Positions 39,401 to 50,470 of a DNA stretch of 64,000 nucleotides are shown in pieces; positions within the stretch are counted from its first letter, which is position 1; each line of letters opens with the position of its first letter. The position numbers were made by a program, and so were the translations under genes. The stretch spans positions 2,294,001-2,358,000 of the forward strand of contig JAWUZG010000001.1 in the NCBI GenBank assembly GCA_036785705.1. The letters run 5' to 3'. The notes under the pieces are model-generated. The model searched no databases. It was not told the origin of the DNA and saw only the letters and a program-made list of their open reading frames with translations. Source of the stretch: Acanthornis magna (lineage: Eukaryota > Chordata > Aves > Passeriformes > Acanthizidae).

Positions 39401-39966
39401 CTATACTTAGCAGATATTATCTTGAAAAAATCTCTTTTCTCATTCTACTTAACTAATTATACTCTAAATGTAGAGATTTTAAAAAGTGAGATTTTCCTTA
39501 TACTTTATTTCTTCAGCAGATCAACATTGTTTTCCAAATTAGAGTTAAAAATTTCCCAGCAAGGTCTCTTCCCTGTTCTGAGTACTGTACCTCAAAAATT
39601 TTAATATAGCTAAATAACAGTGTCAAGGTTGTGTAGACAATGATTCAAGAAGAAAGCAAATAATTATAAGATAAGAACTGAATAAAGAAAAAAAAACACG
39701 AAACGGAGTTTCAATATGTCCACAATTTTCTTTGGCAGAGTTAATGGTAAATATTCTCCAACCTGAGAAACAAAAATTTCTCCCAGATTTTAAATATTTT
39801 AGTGCTGGAGCAATGGAAAAGGATCAAAACATCTACTTTGGTACCCTAATGCCTAAGTAAAAGACTCCTGGCCTCAGCTTGTCATGTTGTTAATTAGTGC
39901 TTAGAAAATAATAATACAAGGCTTCTACAGGATAAATAAACTGGGTTTGCCAAGAAGAAACAGCAT
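36401..39966. other. Gene-free unique sequence
   Basis: GC-richer until about 36.85 kb, then ordinary AT-rich DNA. Open frames (up to 134 codons at 38855-39259) match nothing recognisable. An X-box-like site at 37467 is listed separately. No repeat body was seen. Confidence 0.5.
37467..37480. promoter_or_regulatory. X-box-like (RFX) site
   Basis: GTTGCTGTGGCAAC is an interrupted inverted repeat. It agrees with the RFX consensus (GTNRCC, short spacer, RGYAAC) except for one base in the left half. A 14-bp match in 64 kb can occur by chance, and no promoter is evident nearby. Confidence 0.3.
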
Positions 39967-40288
39967 TGAATCACAAAATGGTTTGGGTTGGAAAGAACTT
40001 TAAAAATCATCTTGTTTCAACTTGCCTGCCATGGGCAGGGACACCTTCCACTATCCCAGGTTCATCCAAGCCCTGTCAACTTGGCCTTGGACACTTCGAG
40101 GGATGGGGCAGCCACAGGTTCTCTGGGCAACCTGTTCCAGTGTCTCACCACCCTCACAGTAAAGAATTTCTACATAATATCTAATCTAAACCTGCACTCT
40201 TTTAGTTTAAAGCTGTTCATCCTTATACTATCAGTTCATGCCCTTGTGAAAAGTCCCTCTCCAGCCGTCCTGTAGGCCCTCTTTAGGC
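39967..40288 (-). mobile_element. CR1 LINE 3' end
   Basis: The plus strand begins with a reversed CR1 tail (TTGAATCACAAAATGG). It continues with landmarks of the avian CR1 3' region: TGCCATGGGCAGGGACACCT, GGCCTTGGACACTTC, CTCTGGGCAACCTGTTCCAG, CTCACAGTAAAGAATTTCT and CTAATCTAAACCTGC, then CCCTTGTGAAAAGTCCCTCT. The element therefore lies on the minus strand and is truncated at its 5' side near 40288. It is only moderately diverged, so it looks younger than the copies at 17 and 46 kb. It has no RT domain. Confidence 0.95.
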
Positions 40289-41701
40289 AGTGATAAAAAG
40301 ATTTCATTGTTTCATTTCTTCATTTGAGATAAAGTGGTACCTCTCTTTCAAAAAAAATTCCTCGATCATGGGTAAAAGAAAGAAAAAAAATCAGAAGAGA
40401 AGTGGTCACATAGTTAAGCAGTTGATGCATGTCTTCATATTTTTGCATGCCATGTGCCTATAGACTGCTTTCTGTCATAGGATTCTGTCAAGGTACATAT
40501 TTAGTCCTTGTTTAAAAACAATCTTAAAAGTAAAATATGAGATTTTTCACATCATCCCCTAAGCAAGGAGTGGAAGAACACCAAATGTTGTAAGTTGGAC
40601 AAAATCACTCTCAATACCTGTTTAGACAATATGTGCCTTAAGCTTTGTAGCCATTAAAAGAAGAACAAACGGTTCTTGCTCTTTGGAGATCTGAGGTGCA
40701 AAAAGAAGACTTATTATTCAGGAAAAAATGTATTATTGACGACAACCAGCATATTTTTTTGCATTATACTACCAAAATATGTGTTTTCACTTTTTTGCTC
40801 TTTCGAAGTTTGCATCTTCCTCTACAAATGTTTTCAATGGCTTCATATATTTTCAAACACATGAGATTTTTTTCCCCCCTTTTTGTGATGTTGTTAGGTT
40901 CAGTGCAGTTTAGCTGCATTTTATCTGCCAGAGGTGGGAATTAAATAATTTCTCAGAGATGTAAGGGAAGCTGGAACTTTCCCCAGTTGCCCACCTTCTT
41001 TTCTCTTTTTGCATGTCTCAGAGTTTTGACATTTTCCCTGGTGACGGTTGCTATGCTATTCCTCAGCACATTGGCTGGGGATCCTTGCAATGCCTAAGGT
41101 GCTAAGGCATGTTTTGTACAGAAAATCATCTTTTTTATTTCTTTTTTTTAAATTCTTTTAAAGGCTTCTTAGAACAGGACATCAGTTAGAATTTCTCCCC
41201 AAGAGATGATGTCAAACTTCTCATCAGCACGCTGCAGAGTCAAAGGCACAGGAAGTTACTAATGACCAAAGACATTTTGTGCAAAGAAACCCTGCCTGTT
41301 ATCTTCAAGAGGGACATAGCATCCACCAGGTTCAATTAAATGCCTGATTTATTATAGCCAATATCTCCCTTCTGGGGAGGGTTGCAGAAGGCAGGAGAAA
41401 TCTTAGTATTTCCCAATATCAGCTGTGCCACTCCCACAGGCACGGGGATGTGTGTGAATATTGTCTTCCTAATAGCTTGCAAACCCAGTTTAACACCTGA
41501 CATCTGACACCCCAAGATTGTCTTATGCCAAGCATAAATCAGAGAGAATTTATTTTCTCCTTATCCTCTTCCATTTAACACTGAATTTCACTTGTGTGTG
41601 CAAATAGCAAGACAAAAAATCTCTTTTCATAGGTGGCCCCTTATCACTTGTCATTTATCTTCTCTACCAGCCCAACCTCTTTTGCGAGCACCTGAATTGC
41701 C

Positions 41702-42007
41702 TTACAAAAAAAAAAAAAATAATAATAATAAAAGGAAACAACACCGTTTGTCCTGTTTTTTGTGGACTCTGGCACTCAAGCCTCCGGGAGGAGTTGTGGG
41801 CAGGTAAAATTGACAGCAGGCTCTAGCTGAGTGCGTGGCTGCCGCCAGGATCAGCTCCCAGCAGACCTGACACACGTTGTCACCCTTGTTGCAGCAGCAA
41901 TAAAGGATGCACAGGCTGGCAGAGTCGTAGAGAGGAGGGATCCTTCCTGAGCACACACCAAGGAGGACATTTTGAGAGCCCTGTGTTTGGTTAAAGCCCA
42001 GCACCAT
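41702..42007 (-). other. Cysteine-rich minus-strand frame, unrecognised
   Basis: The minus frame is open for 101 codons. Its middle part, in GC-richer DNA (41.75-42.0 kb), contains clustered cysteines (ILYCCCNKGDNVCQVCWEL). Its C-terminal part is encoded by the A/TAA microsatellite and is certainly not real protein. No domain is recognisable. It may be a chance frame between two simple repeats, or part of a non-coding exon. There is no convincing splice pair. Confidence 0.12.
41706..41733. repeat. A14(TAA)n microsatellite
   Basis: About 14 A followed by four TAA-type units and an A run. It is a simple repeat, possibly the remains of a poly-A tail, but no retroelement body precedes it that I know. 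Confidence 0.88.
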
Positions 42008-42041
42008 CCTGTATTCCTCAGTGAAGCTGTGTGAAAAATTG

Positions 42042-42044
<3 letters not shown>

Positions 42045-42084
<40 letters not shown>
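42045..42084. repeat. T40 homopolymer
   Basis: Forty uninterrupted T, the longest mononucleotide run in the window. On the minus strand it would be an A40 tail, but the DNA on its high-coordinate side, where such an element would lie, matches no retroelement I know. The length may be unstable or a consensus artefact. Confidence 0.92.
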
Positions 42085-42086
<2 letters not shown>

Positions 42087-43061
42087 TTAGGTGCTAAATT
42101 GGGAAAACCAGTGATGGTAGCAACAGAACAACAAAAACAACTATAGAATTTGAGCTAAGTGCAAAACTTGTAAAACTTGGAGTGGGGGAGGCAGGTGGTG
42201 GAGGAGAGAGGGAAGAGTTTTTGATCAAATAAGATGTGTCATTTTGCTCAACCCAAAATAAAAAGTTCTCTTACAGGGACTTGAAAAGACAAAAAAAGAA
42301 AAAAGGAAAAAAAAAACCAAAACACCAGGGCAACACCATCACCTACTGTTCCTTCAGTACCTTCAGAATTTAGCACATTTAACCCTCAGACATCCCTATT
42401 TCTGAGCAGGTCTGAACCCATTTGTACCTTTGGTGATGTTGCTGAGCTCAAATGCCTCTGTGTGATCCTCACAATAACCCTGAATCATATTGTTCCACCA
42501 AAAGACTGCTCAACCCAAATTTGCTAAGGTAGCTGAAAAAAGAGAAGCAAACAAAAATTGAAAGTAGGAGTTATAAACTGCTTATCTAGGGCTAGTTTTC
42601 AACTAGAGAGGACAGGAAAGAAAATAAATTTATTTTTCTCTTTAAGCACTTAGTTTTTCATTTGCTGCCTTTTTTTCCACCCTTTATTTTTTGTTTCATC
42701 TGTATGTGATTTATCCATACATCTGAATATCCCTGACTGATGAATGTCTCTGTCTGGTGTTTAGATATTCCTATTGGGATGTCACACTATTAAACTTAGA
42801 TATAAAAGCACAGAAATAATCCCAGGGAAAGGCTCATCCTGAGAAGAGGGTGGAGCATCAATGAAGGCATTTTACATGAATCTGCTCCACTAGGGTGTAA
42901 CACTGAAAACTGGGCCAGATCATCACTTTTGTCATTATGAACTGAGAAAAAAATTACACTGCTCTGTATTGACAGAAATATGTTGAAGAGATAAGAAATG
43001 CTGTTCTGAGCAATCATATTTCTTTAAATTCCATATTTGATGGTTGGCTAGATATTTTCTC

Positions 43062-43075
43062 TTTTTTTTTTTTTT
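43062..43075. repeat. T14 homopolymer
   Basis: A run of 14 T followed by AATAG, in very AT-rich DNA. Confidence 0.9.
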
Positions 43076-45857
43076 AATAGAGCTCATCATATCAGTTTCT
43101 ATTTATAAATTATATCTCTAATCTGAGAGAAGTTGTTTATATAGAAGTTAATGCAGATAGATTTTTTAGTTATCATAACATGAAGTTGGATTGTATTGAA
43201 GATAAAAAGATTATAACATTTCTTTAAGATATCTGGATTTTTTATTGATTTCCATTTTTGTTTCAATAACAAACATCATTCCAATTATACTTTTTCAGGA
43301 ATCCTTGAGTATGATCTTCATTTTTTCAGACACTAAAGAAAGAATTAAAACAAACAACCCACCAACTGAAATCTATGAAAAACTGGCAAACCAACACATC
43401 TTTTTCCATGAATACATCCAAAACACATCATGAAAAATTGTGTTATCCAACCATGTCCTTGGACACCAATATTTTTACTTTGAGGAGAACACTCATGATA
43501 CCTACCTAAATAATTAAAAGGGGAATTTTATCCAACAAGGTATTTTTCCAGGGGAATAGATTCTTGTGAAAGAAACATTCAAATACATCACAAGAATTAC
43601 TTCCACACATCACAGGCACAATGTGTTACAGGCCATCCTGCCCTGGAAACTGCGTGGAAAATTGATGAACAATATGATTAAGTGACTTGTTTAATTATAC
43701 ATTAAACTTATATGAGTAGATCATATCTGCTCAGAGCTCTTCCTACCATTCACAGTCTGTAAATCTCTAAACTCATCAGAAAAAACCTCCCCATAGGCCA
43801 CAAACATGACAAAGGGATTTAGATCATAGCCGAGGAAGTTTAAACTGTACTAAAGCATCTCCTCTACAGCCACAGTAAATATTTCCACAGTGGACTCATA
43901 AAGCCTTTTATCTTCCATTTGTCTTTTTGCAGAACATATTACACTTCGTGAATTTCACCAAATGCCTTACTTGTGAAATGAAAGCACAAGAATGAGCCAC
44001 GTAGACAATAAATAATGGACAAAACCACCTCTGATCAGAGAGATTCTGTCTCCTACAAAACAGCTACTCATTACTGTTTCAATCATGAGAAGAAAAAAGT
44101 ACATATAAAGCCTTCTAAAGCTCAGTCTGAGAACTAAAAATCATGTCCTTTTTGTTGATTACCAAAAACTTTGATCAAATCAGCCATGACTTTGTGATAC
44201 ATTATAATATTTCTCCCATTGGCCATCAATATCTCTGTGTTCCTCAACAACATTCCTTCTATTCCTTGGTTCCAATCACCTTCTCCAGAGTTATGACCTG
44301 ATTCTTATTTAATTAAATTAATAATTTGGTTTTAGTTTTAATACAGCTTTAAGACCCACTACTTAGTGTCTAAAAATATGCCTACCTTTTTGTCTATATT
44401 AGTCTAATTAAATGTTGTTATCTTTGCTTATAACTCTGAGATGAAAAATATTGCATATTTTCTAGTTAAAAAAATTAATAATTCTTCAGATTCATTATTT
44501 TGTCCTTTTGATGCATGAACTTTTTCAGTAAAGTAGTTCAATCAAAAAAATTTTAAAAACCCACTTGGTGAAACCCCTAATTCTGCCAATAATTCTTTTT
44601 CAGATTCACCTGGAAGTCAACATCTTTCTGTAGTTTTCTTGGTTTTTATTTTTCCATTTAGAAAGAAAATTTTAGAAACTTTAACAAAAATCCATTTTTT
44701 GGACAAAGAATGTATATAGTTTTTTAAGCAATTAGGGAAACTTTCAGGATCTACAGGATGCCTCAAAGTAATTATGAAAGGATGTCCAAAAAGTCAGTGG
44801 TGATATGTAATTAAAGGTGATGATTAAGAGGAGGGAAGTTTTACATCACCATGATTCCTACCACCTTCTTTAGCCAACAGTATCGCAGTGCAGACATTTC
44901 AGTATTTATCAAGATGGCTCCCACTGACCCTGAACATTTTTAGATGTGTTAGACTCTCAGCTGAGATCAATCCAGCTGTCAATATATCATCATTGGAGTA
45001 AGGACACTGGATACAAAATGAACTAGAAACGCCACAGGAAGACCCAACAATGCTTAGATTAGGTATCTCTTTTTTGATAAGCTTTCAATTTCTACATCCA
45101 AATTTCCTAACGGAGACTGATTTCATGAGATTCCATCCGCAGGATTTCCACATGCGGCGAAGAGACTAAATATCAAAGGTCTCTGAACTGTGAGTGATAT
45201 TTACCCACAGTGTACGTGTCATTAACAAGTAGATACTGAAAGATTGATCTTGGCTCTGGCTTTAAGAAACGATCAGCAGTTTGTGTACAAATTTTGTTAC
45301 CAGCAGAGTACTATCCTTGTAAAATGCTGGAGCTTCAAATTTAGAGCTACACACATCATATTAATTCTGATCACAGCAAATTGTTTCAGATTGACCAAAT
45401 TGTTGCTGTTGCTCTTTTGCTTATGATCATACTTTGTTTTGGATTATAGGAAATGTTTTTGTAAGAAATAGCTTTTCCAAGCTATTTTTCAATAGAAAAT
45501 CTGCCAATCAAGGCTAAAGCATTAAAAGATATCTCCAAGCAAGTGGATGCATTGTTGAACAGTCTAATCACTCACATTCCATCTGCATTTATTTGTTACT
45601 TCAATTCTTGCCCATTTCTGCCTGATTCAGAGCAACAACATGAAATTGAGTTGCTTGCTTGAAAAAGATGAGTGTTGCTGCATTTGGGTAAAATTATAGC
45701 ATACTCATTATTAAAATCCCAGTCCCTTCTGGAACCTGTATATTACTTATGAGAAACAGTAAGTCCTCAGTCTTCTAGAGAGGTCACCCACCTGCAGTTC
45801 GATGGCACTTTAGAGTTTCATTCTCTGATTCATGTCCACTAAACTATTTTCACAAGG

Positions 45858-46060
45858 TGGTAATTTCTTCACTGAAAAGGTGTCCAAGTATTGGAATAGG
45901 CTGCCCAGGGAAGTGGTGCAATCATCTCTGGAAATGTTAAAAAAACATATAGATGTGGCACTTGGAGACATGGTTTAATGGTGGATGTTGTAGTGTTGGG
46001 TTAATTATGGGACTTGATGACCTTATCGGTCTTTTTAGTCCTTAATGAGTCTATGATTTC
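45858..46060 (+). mobile_element. CR1 LINE 3' end
   Basis: The landmarks run in CR1 order: AATTTCTTCACTGAAAAGG, GGCTGCCCAGGGAAGTGGTG, TGGAAATGTTAAAAAAAC, GATGTGGCACTTGGAGACAT, GGTTTAATGGTGGATG and GACTTGATGACCTTATC, then a decayed tail (GAGTCTATGATTTCC). It is plus-oriented, 5' truncated and without RT. The GGCACTTGGAGACATGG type 3' end separates it from the copies at 17.4 and 40 kb and groups it with the short piece at 63.6 kb. Confidence 0.92.
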
Positions 46061-48249
46061 CACATCAGCAGTGGAGAGAAAATAATCTCAGAAACCCTGT
46101 AAACCCTGTAAAAATGCTGCTGGGAAATCCTTGTTGACATGGCCTCCATTCCAGTTTATCACACCAATCCCAGTGAAAAGGTTGGTGCCTTGTCGCAAGC
46201 ACTTTCTCCTTCACAAAGATGACACCACCTCCCATTTTAATAAGTTCCTGAAACCCTGGAGAAAACCACCTCAATGTTTTTGGTTTTTTTTTTTTAATTC
46301 CCCCAGGAAAAATACCTTCAATCCACTTGATGTAAATTTGCGTATTTGCAGAGTTTTCAATAAATATAAGAGTCGCCAAAATTATTTGGCCAAATTTTAC
46401 TAGGAGTATCAGCAAAGTCAGCCATTCCATCTGCTGCTTCCTCGCTCCCCAAACACCTGCACTCCACCTGCTGCTCTTTGGCTCATAATCTGCACGACCG
46501 ATGCAGGACCTGGGAGGGCAGGGCTGTGCCCTTAATCACAACATCATCCCCTCCACAGTTAACACTCACCTGTTGTGTTGAAAGATTATTTTGTCCTGCT
46601 GGAAATCATGGCTTTTGTAAAATGTGCAATTATTGCAGGCAACCGAGATATCAGGTGTAAAGTTTCAGGTCTTTTATTTTTGGTAAAGTTGCATTTTGCA
46701 GATCTTTGCACTCCCCAAATTCCCTGTGCATTCAGTCAGACATTTATAAAGGCAAGTGGAGGGTAGTTGAGCTTCTCAAATGATGTAGTTTTGCAGGTGT
46801 GCATATGAGAGTAGAAATAATTATAGAAATTATATATAGAGAGAATAAAGTATTGCAGATGCAGTTTAGAATACCTTAGAAGAAACACTGGTGAGCAGGA
46901 AACACACCACAATTATTGATTTTATTTTATTGGGCAAGGAAAAATGATGAATTTTCCTCTTCTAGCAGGTGGCAATAGCTTGTTGAATACTGAAATGGAT
47001 TGAATTTCAAGATATGGCTGCACATTATTATCCTTTATCACTGTCATATTCAAGCCTGGAAGATTTCATTCACTAAATGAAAACCACATTGGAAGATGCC
47101 ATTTTATTTGGGAATAGGTTTATACATTCAAAATTATCCTTGGCACTCCACTCTTAATACCCCTCCAGTGATAATTTTAAACATTATTGGTGGAAGATGG
47201 AGGGATTAAAACTTCCAAGGATGTCAATCATCTCAGCCACCCTCTCTCCTGCTTGTGTCATCCACTGTAGGAGCAGAGGCTGCAGATTTTGTGGTTTATG
47301 GCATACATCTGGAGTGGAACATTCCTTAGTATATTAATTATGCATCTCGATATTTGTCTTGTGCGATTACTTTTTCCTTCAGCTAAAAATAATTTAATCA
47401 CATATTAAAGCCATGAAAATTCCATCTCTTTTGCAGACTAGATTCTCCAGATTTATAACCTACTTACCTCACTTGGGTTTGTTTTGAAATTTTGAGATTG
47501 GCCTTATTTATTATACAGTCTATAAAGTAGAATTATTCTAAATCACTCCTGTGGAACCATGAAAATGAAACCTTGGATAGGCAAGAGGATCTTTATGTCT
47601 TTTAATTAGAGCTTATGTTGAAACTTCAAATGCTATGGCAAAATGTTCATTGAACAGCCTTTATTCAAGCTAACTGCAAAGACAGAACCTCAGCTGTGTA
47701 GAGATGAGATGTCACAGCTTTTGAGCAGTTTTGAATGATAATATCAATATTCAAAATCTTTAGCTCTTAGTCAGGAGATTTATACAGGAATTCTGTTGCT
47801 TTATCCCCATTTTCCCGCCTGGCAAGTTGAAGAGAGGTGAGTGTTGGAATTGTTGCACTGTCTCCCTTTCTACAGCTGTTTGGTGGCAACACAGCCATGA
47901 ATTTGTCCAGGATTTAATTACAGTCAGTCTATAGTCAAGTAATGATTACAACTGGACAAAATTAATCCTCATGCTTCAAGATCCCAGCTAGTCCATCATC
48001 ACTCAGAAAGTTTGGCCCACCTCATGCACCATCAGCTCATGACATTCATAGTTTGTTTTTTTTTCTCCTTTTCTGAAGTATCAAATAATCCATTTTCTGT
48101 GTTTACAGCCACCTGGGTATAGCTGTTACCTGCCTTCCTTCCTGTTCTCTGTCTGCAGCACAGGATTCTGTCTTCTGAAGAATGGAAATCTTCCAGTTAA
48201 ATGTAGTCTTTGAGCTTAAAATGCTTCATGCATGTGAAATGTAACGGGT
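46061..48249. other. Gene-free unique sequence
   Basis: AT-rich DNA with a short T run near 46.29 kb. The 121-codon minus frame at 46065-46430 includes translated homopolymer and overlaps a plus frame, so I do not count it. The block 47.28-47.48 kb is unique, has TAATTA- and ATGCAT-type words and may be regulatory, without proof. Confidence 0.5.
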
Positions 48250-48332
48250 TATGATATGCAGGCAGCCAGGCTAGATGATCTAATGGTACCTTCTGGCCAT
48301 AAGCTCTTTCAAATTACTAAACCTATGAAATT
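48250..48332 (+). mobile_element. Old CR1 LINE tail
   Basis: GCCAGGCTAGATGATCTAAT, GGTACCTTCTGGCCATAA and a tail ending ACCTATGAAATT match the 3' end of old amniote CR1 elements (CTAGATGATC, GGTCCCTTCTGGCC, CTATGAA). It is a very short piece, plus-oriented and much diverged. Like the copy at 21 kb it seems to predate the avian CR1 copies, but the tail type differs. Confidence 0.65.
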
Positions 48333-50018
48333 GCAGAACATAAAGTACAGGATAATGTTAAGTCAATGGGAGTGGTGGAAATTAAGCATCATGTGTATTA
48401 AACCCCACATGCTTGGTTTCATTAAACTCTAAGCACCAGAATTTCTCCCAGGCAATCCCATTTCATAGGATAATAAAAGAAAGAGGGAGAAGCTTTAGGG
48501 CCACTTGACCAGTGTCTCCCCATATTTGCTAAGTGCACAAACTAAAACTAATTTTCAAGGAATTTAATGCCTGAGAGTCAATCCAGCAAACGAAGTAAAT
48601 CCTGTCTGACAGAACACCTGCAAGTCTCTAGGTAAGAAATATTCTCAACACTGCTTCAGTAAGCTTATGTATGCAAATTTAACTCCAAGTTCAGACAGGT
48701 ACTGTGACTCTGTCTCAGCTGCTGGTGACTGTAGATTTTTTGGCAGAATGGGGGAAGTAATTGCTTTTTAAATGTGGATAGTTTCAATATTTAGAGCAAG
48801 AATGTAATACAGTTTGAACAAATTCCTTTAAAGTATATTTCTCAGTCACTTAATCTAACAGTTCTCTTAACTCCATATATATACCACATAACATTTATTT
48901 GTAGACTTATTATTAATTTAAGACAGCTTTTAATATTTTCTTACATCTCCCAGGGAAGTGTGGTATCATGCTCAGTGGAAAGCTGCAGTTAAACAGTTCT
49001 TGAATATCACCAAATTGAAGATTTATTGTATTGGCCATGAGCAGACTTGTTTTAGACTATTGTCAATCTTTATTCTCTTTCTTCTCTGAAAAATTTTCAT
49101 ATGTGTTGGTCCTGCTGCAGAGAGCATGTTGAGGCTCTCCAATATACAAAGTAACTTGCCACTTTTATTTTTGTGTCTATATATTTATACAATCCAGAAA
49201 ACAACATGTAGGGGTATTGTCTTATTAATCCTTGATTTTCAGTAACCAAATATCTCCTGGAGCAGATACAGCTTGTGACAGATGCCACACGTGGCCCTTG
49301 ATTTAGATGACATGTAGGATATCACAGCTCATTTCCAGGCTGGCTGTACAAGAGGTTTTTTTCCTACAAAAGCAAGTGATGAGATGTTCTATACAGGGTT
49401 TCCATCCTTGGATGCAAAATAAATCACGTCTGGATCTCAGGATTGACAGAACTGGAAAAAAATGTATGAAGGCCTGCACTGAGGGCAAGGAAACGTAGAA
49501 AGCCAGGGAAAATCCTTTCTCCAAAAAGCCCTTGCAAGAAGCAATTATTGGGACTTGAAACCTCTTTCCAGGGCCACACATACACATGGAAAAACCAAAT
49601 CCAATCTCTGGACTTCCAAGTCATTACTCTCCTGCATGTATTTATTTTCATAACTGTTTTCTTCTCCTGCAGCATCTGGCTTGGTCATCAGAAATAGGAA
49701 CACAGGGGATGAGGTTATCCTTGCATGGGTCTACATTCCTGAAAATTTGCACTTTCAGTGTTTTGATTTTGATAAGATCAAAGGCAGTTTCTCTCTGCAA
49801 ACCCATATCTAATGAAGGCAAATACACACCTGAAATCTAAAACTCTTACAGGTGAAGTTTCTGGGACTGTAGTTCAAAGGGGTTTTGAGTGAAAGGCTAT
49901 TAGCAATATGCTGAAAATAATTTTTAAATATTTGCTCCAAGTGATGTTTCAAAAAGCATTGTCTCTCTTCCCTGACTGAACATATCAGCATAATTAAAGA
50001 TGATTTACATTTAGTAAG
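48333..50018. other. Gene-free unique sequence
   Basis: Several 60-95 codon frames overlap on both strands at 49.1-49.8 kb. None resembles a known protein. No repeat or RNA gene was seen. Confidence 0.5.
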
Positions 50019-50167
50019 TGTTGTGGTTTAAGCTGGGAGGCAGCTAAACACCACACAGCCTCTTGCTCACTTCCCACACTGCAGTGGGATGGGGGAGAAA
50101 ATGGGGGGAAAAAAGTAATATTTGTGGGTTGACATAAAGACAGTTTAACAAAACAGAAAAGGAAGTG

Positions 50168-50235
50168 AATCATAATAATAGTGATAATAGTAGTAGTAAT
50201 AATAACAATAATAGTAATAATAATAATAATAACTA
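50168..50235. repeat. TAA-rich stretch inside the LTR
   Basis: Imperfect TAA/TAG/CAA triplets. Related LTR copies in birds carry a TTA/TAA run at the same place, so this belongs to the LTR and is not a later insertion. Confidence 0.85.
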
Positions 50236-50295
50236 GAATATACAAAATGACTGATGCACAATGTAATTGCTCACCACTAAGATTTCACCCTAATT

Positions 50296-50342
<47 letters not shown>

Positions 50343-50344
50343 TT
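50296..50344. repeat. (TA)n(GT)15(TA)n microsatellite
   Basis: About five TA units, 15 uninterrupted GT units (50307-50336) and TATATATTTA. It lies between LTR sequence on both sides, at the position of the LTR's TATA box. Alternating purine-pyrimidine runs of this length can adopt Z-DNA. Confidence 0.93.
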
Positions 50345-50470
50345 ATGAGCCTGACATCACAGAGTATGGTGTATCTCTTTGGCCAGTCAACCCTGGATGT
50401 GTCCCCTGTTTCTTCTGCACCCCCAGACGAGGACTGTAAGGCATGTGCTTAGTGGAAATTTTCTACATTA

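Larger units (their letters stand above)
40289..45857. other. Gene-free sequence with homopolymers
   Basis: AT-rich unique DNA. Notable are the A/TAA tract at 41706, a GC-richer segment at 41.75-42.0 kb and the T40 run at 42045, listed separately. From 43.1 to 45.8 kb the sequence is very AT-rich with only short frames. I recognise no element body or RNA gene. Confidence 0.5.
50019..50470 (-). mobile_element. Avian endogenous retrovirus LTR, solo and 5' truncated
   Basis: The plus strand starts TGTTGTGGTTTAA, the reverse of the ACAACA end of a common bird LTR. It runs through GCAGCTAAACACCACACAGC, GTGGGATGGGGGAGAAAATG, GTGGGTTGACATAAAGACAG, a TAA-rich stretch (50168-50235), GATGCACAATGTAATTGCTC, TGACATCA (50352, a decayed CRE) and TCTTTGGCCAGTCAACCCTG. 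The element therefore lies on the minus strand. It lacks the first part of U3 (the end starting TGTGCTGG) and similarity fades beyond about 50460. No internal retroviral genes or second LTR adjoin it, so it is a solo remnant with no coding capacity. A TA/TG microsatellite sits at the TATA-box position. I believe it is ERVL-like, but the family name is from memory. Confidence 0.85.
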
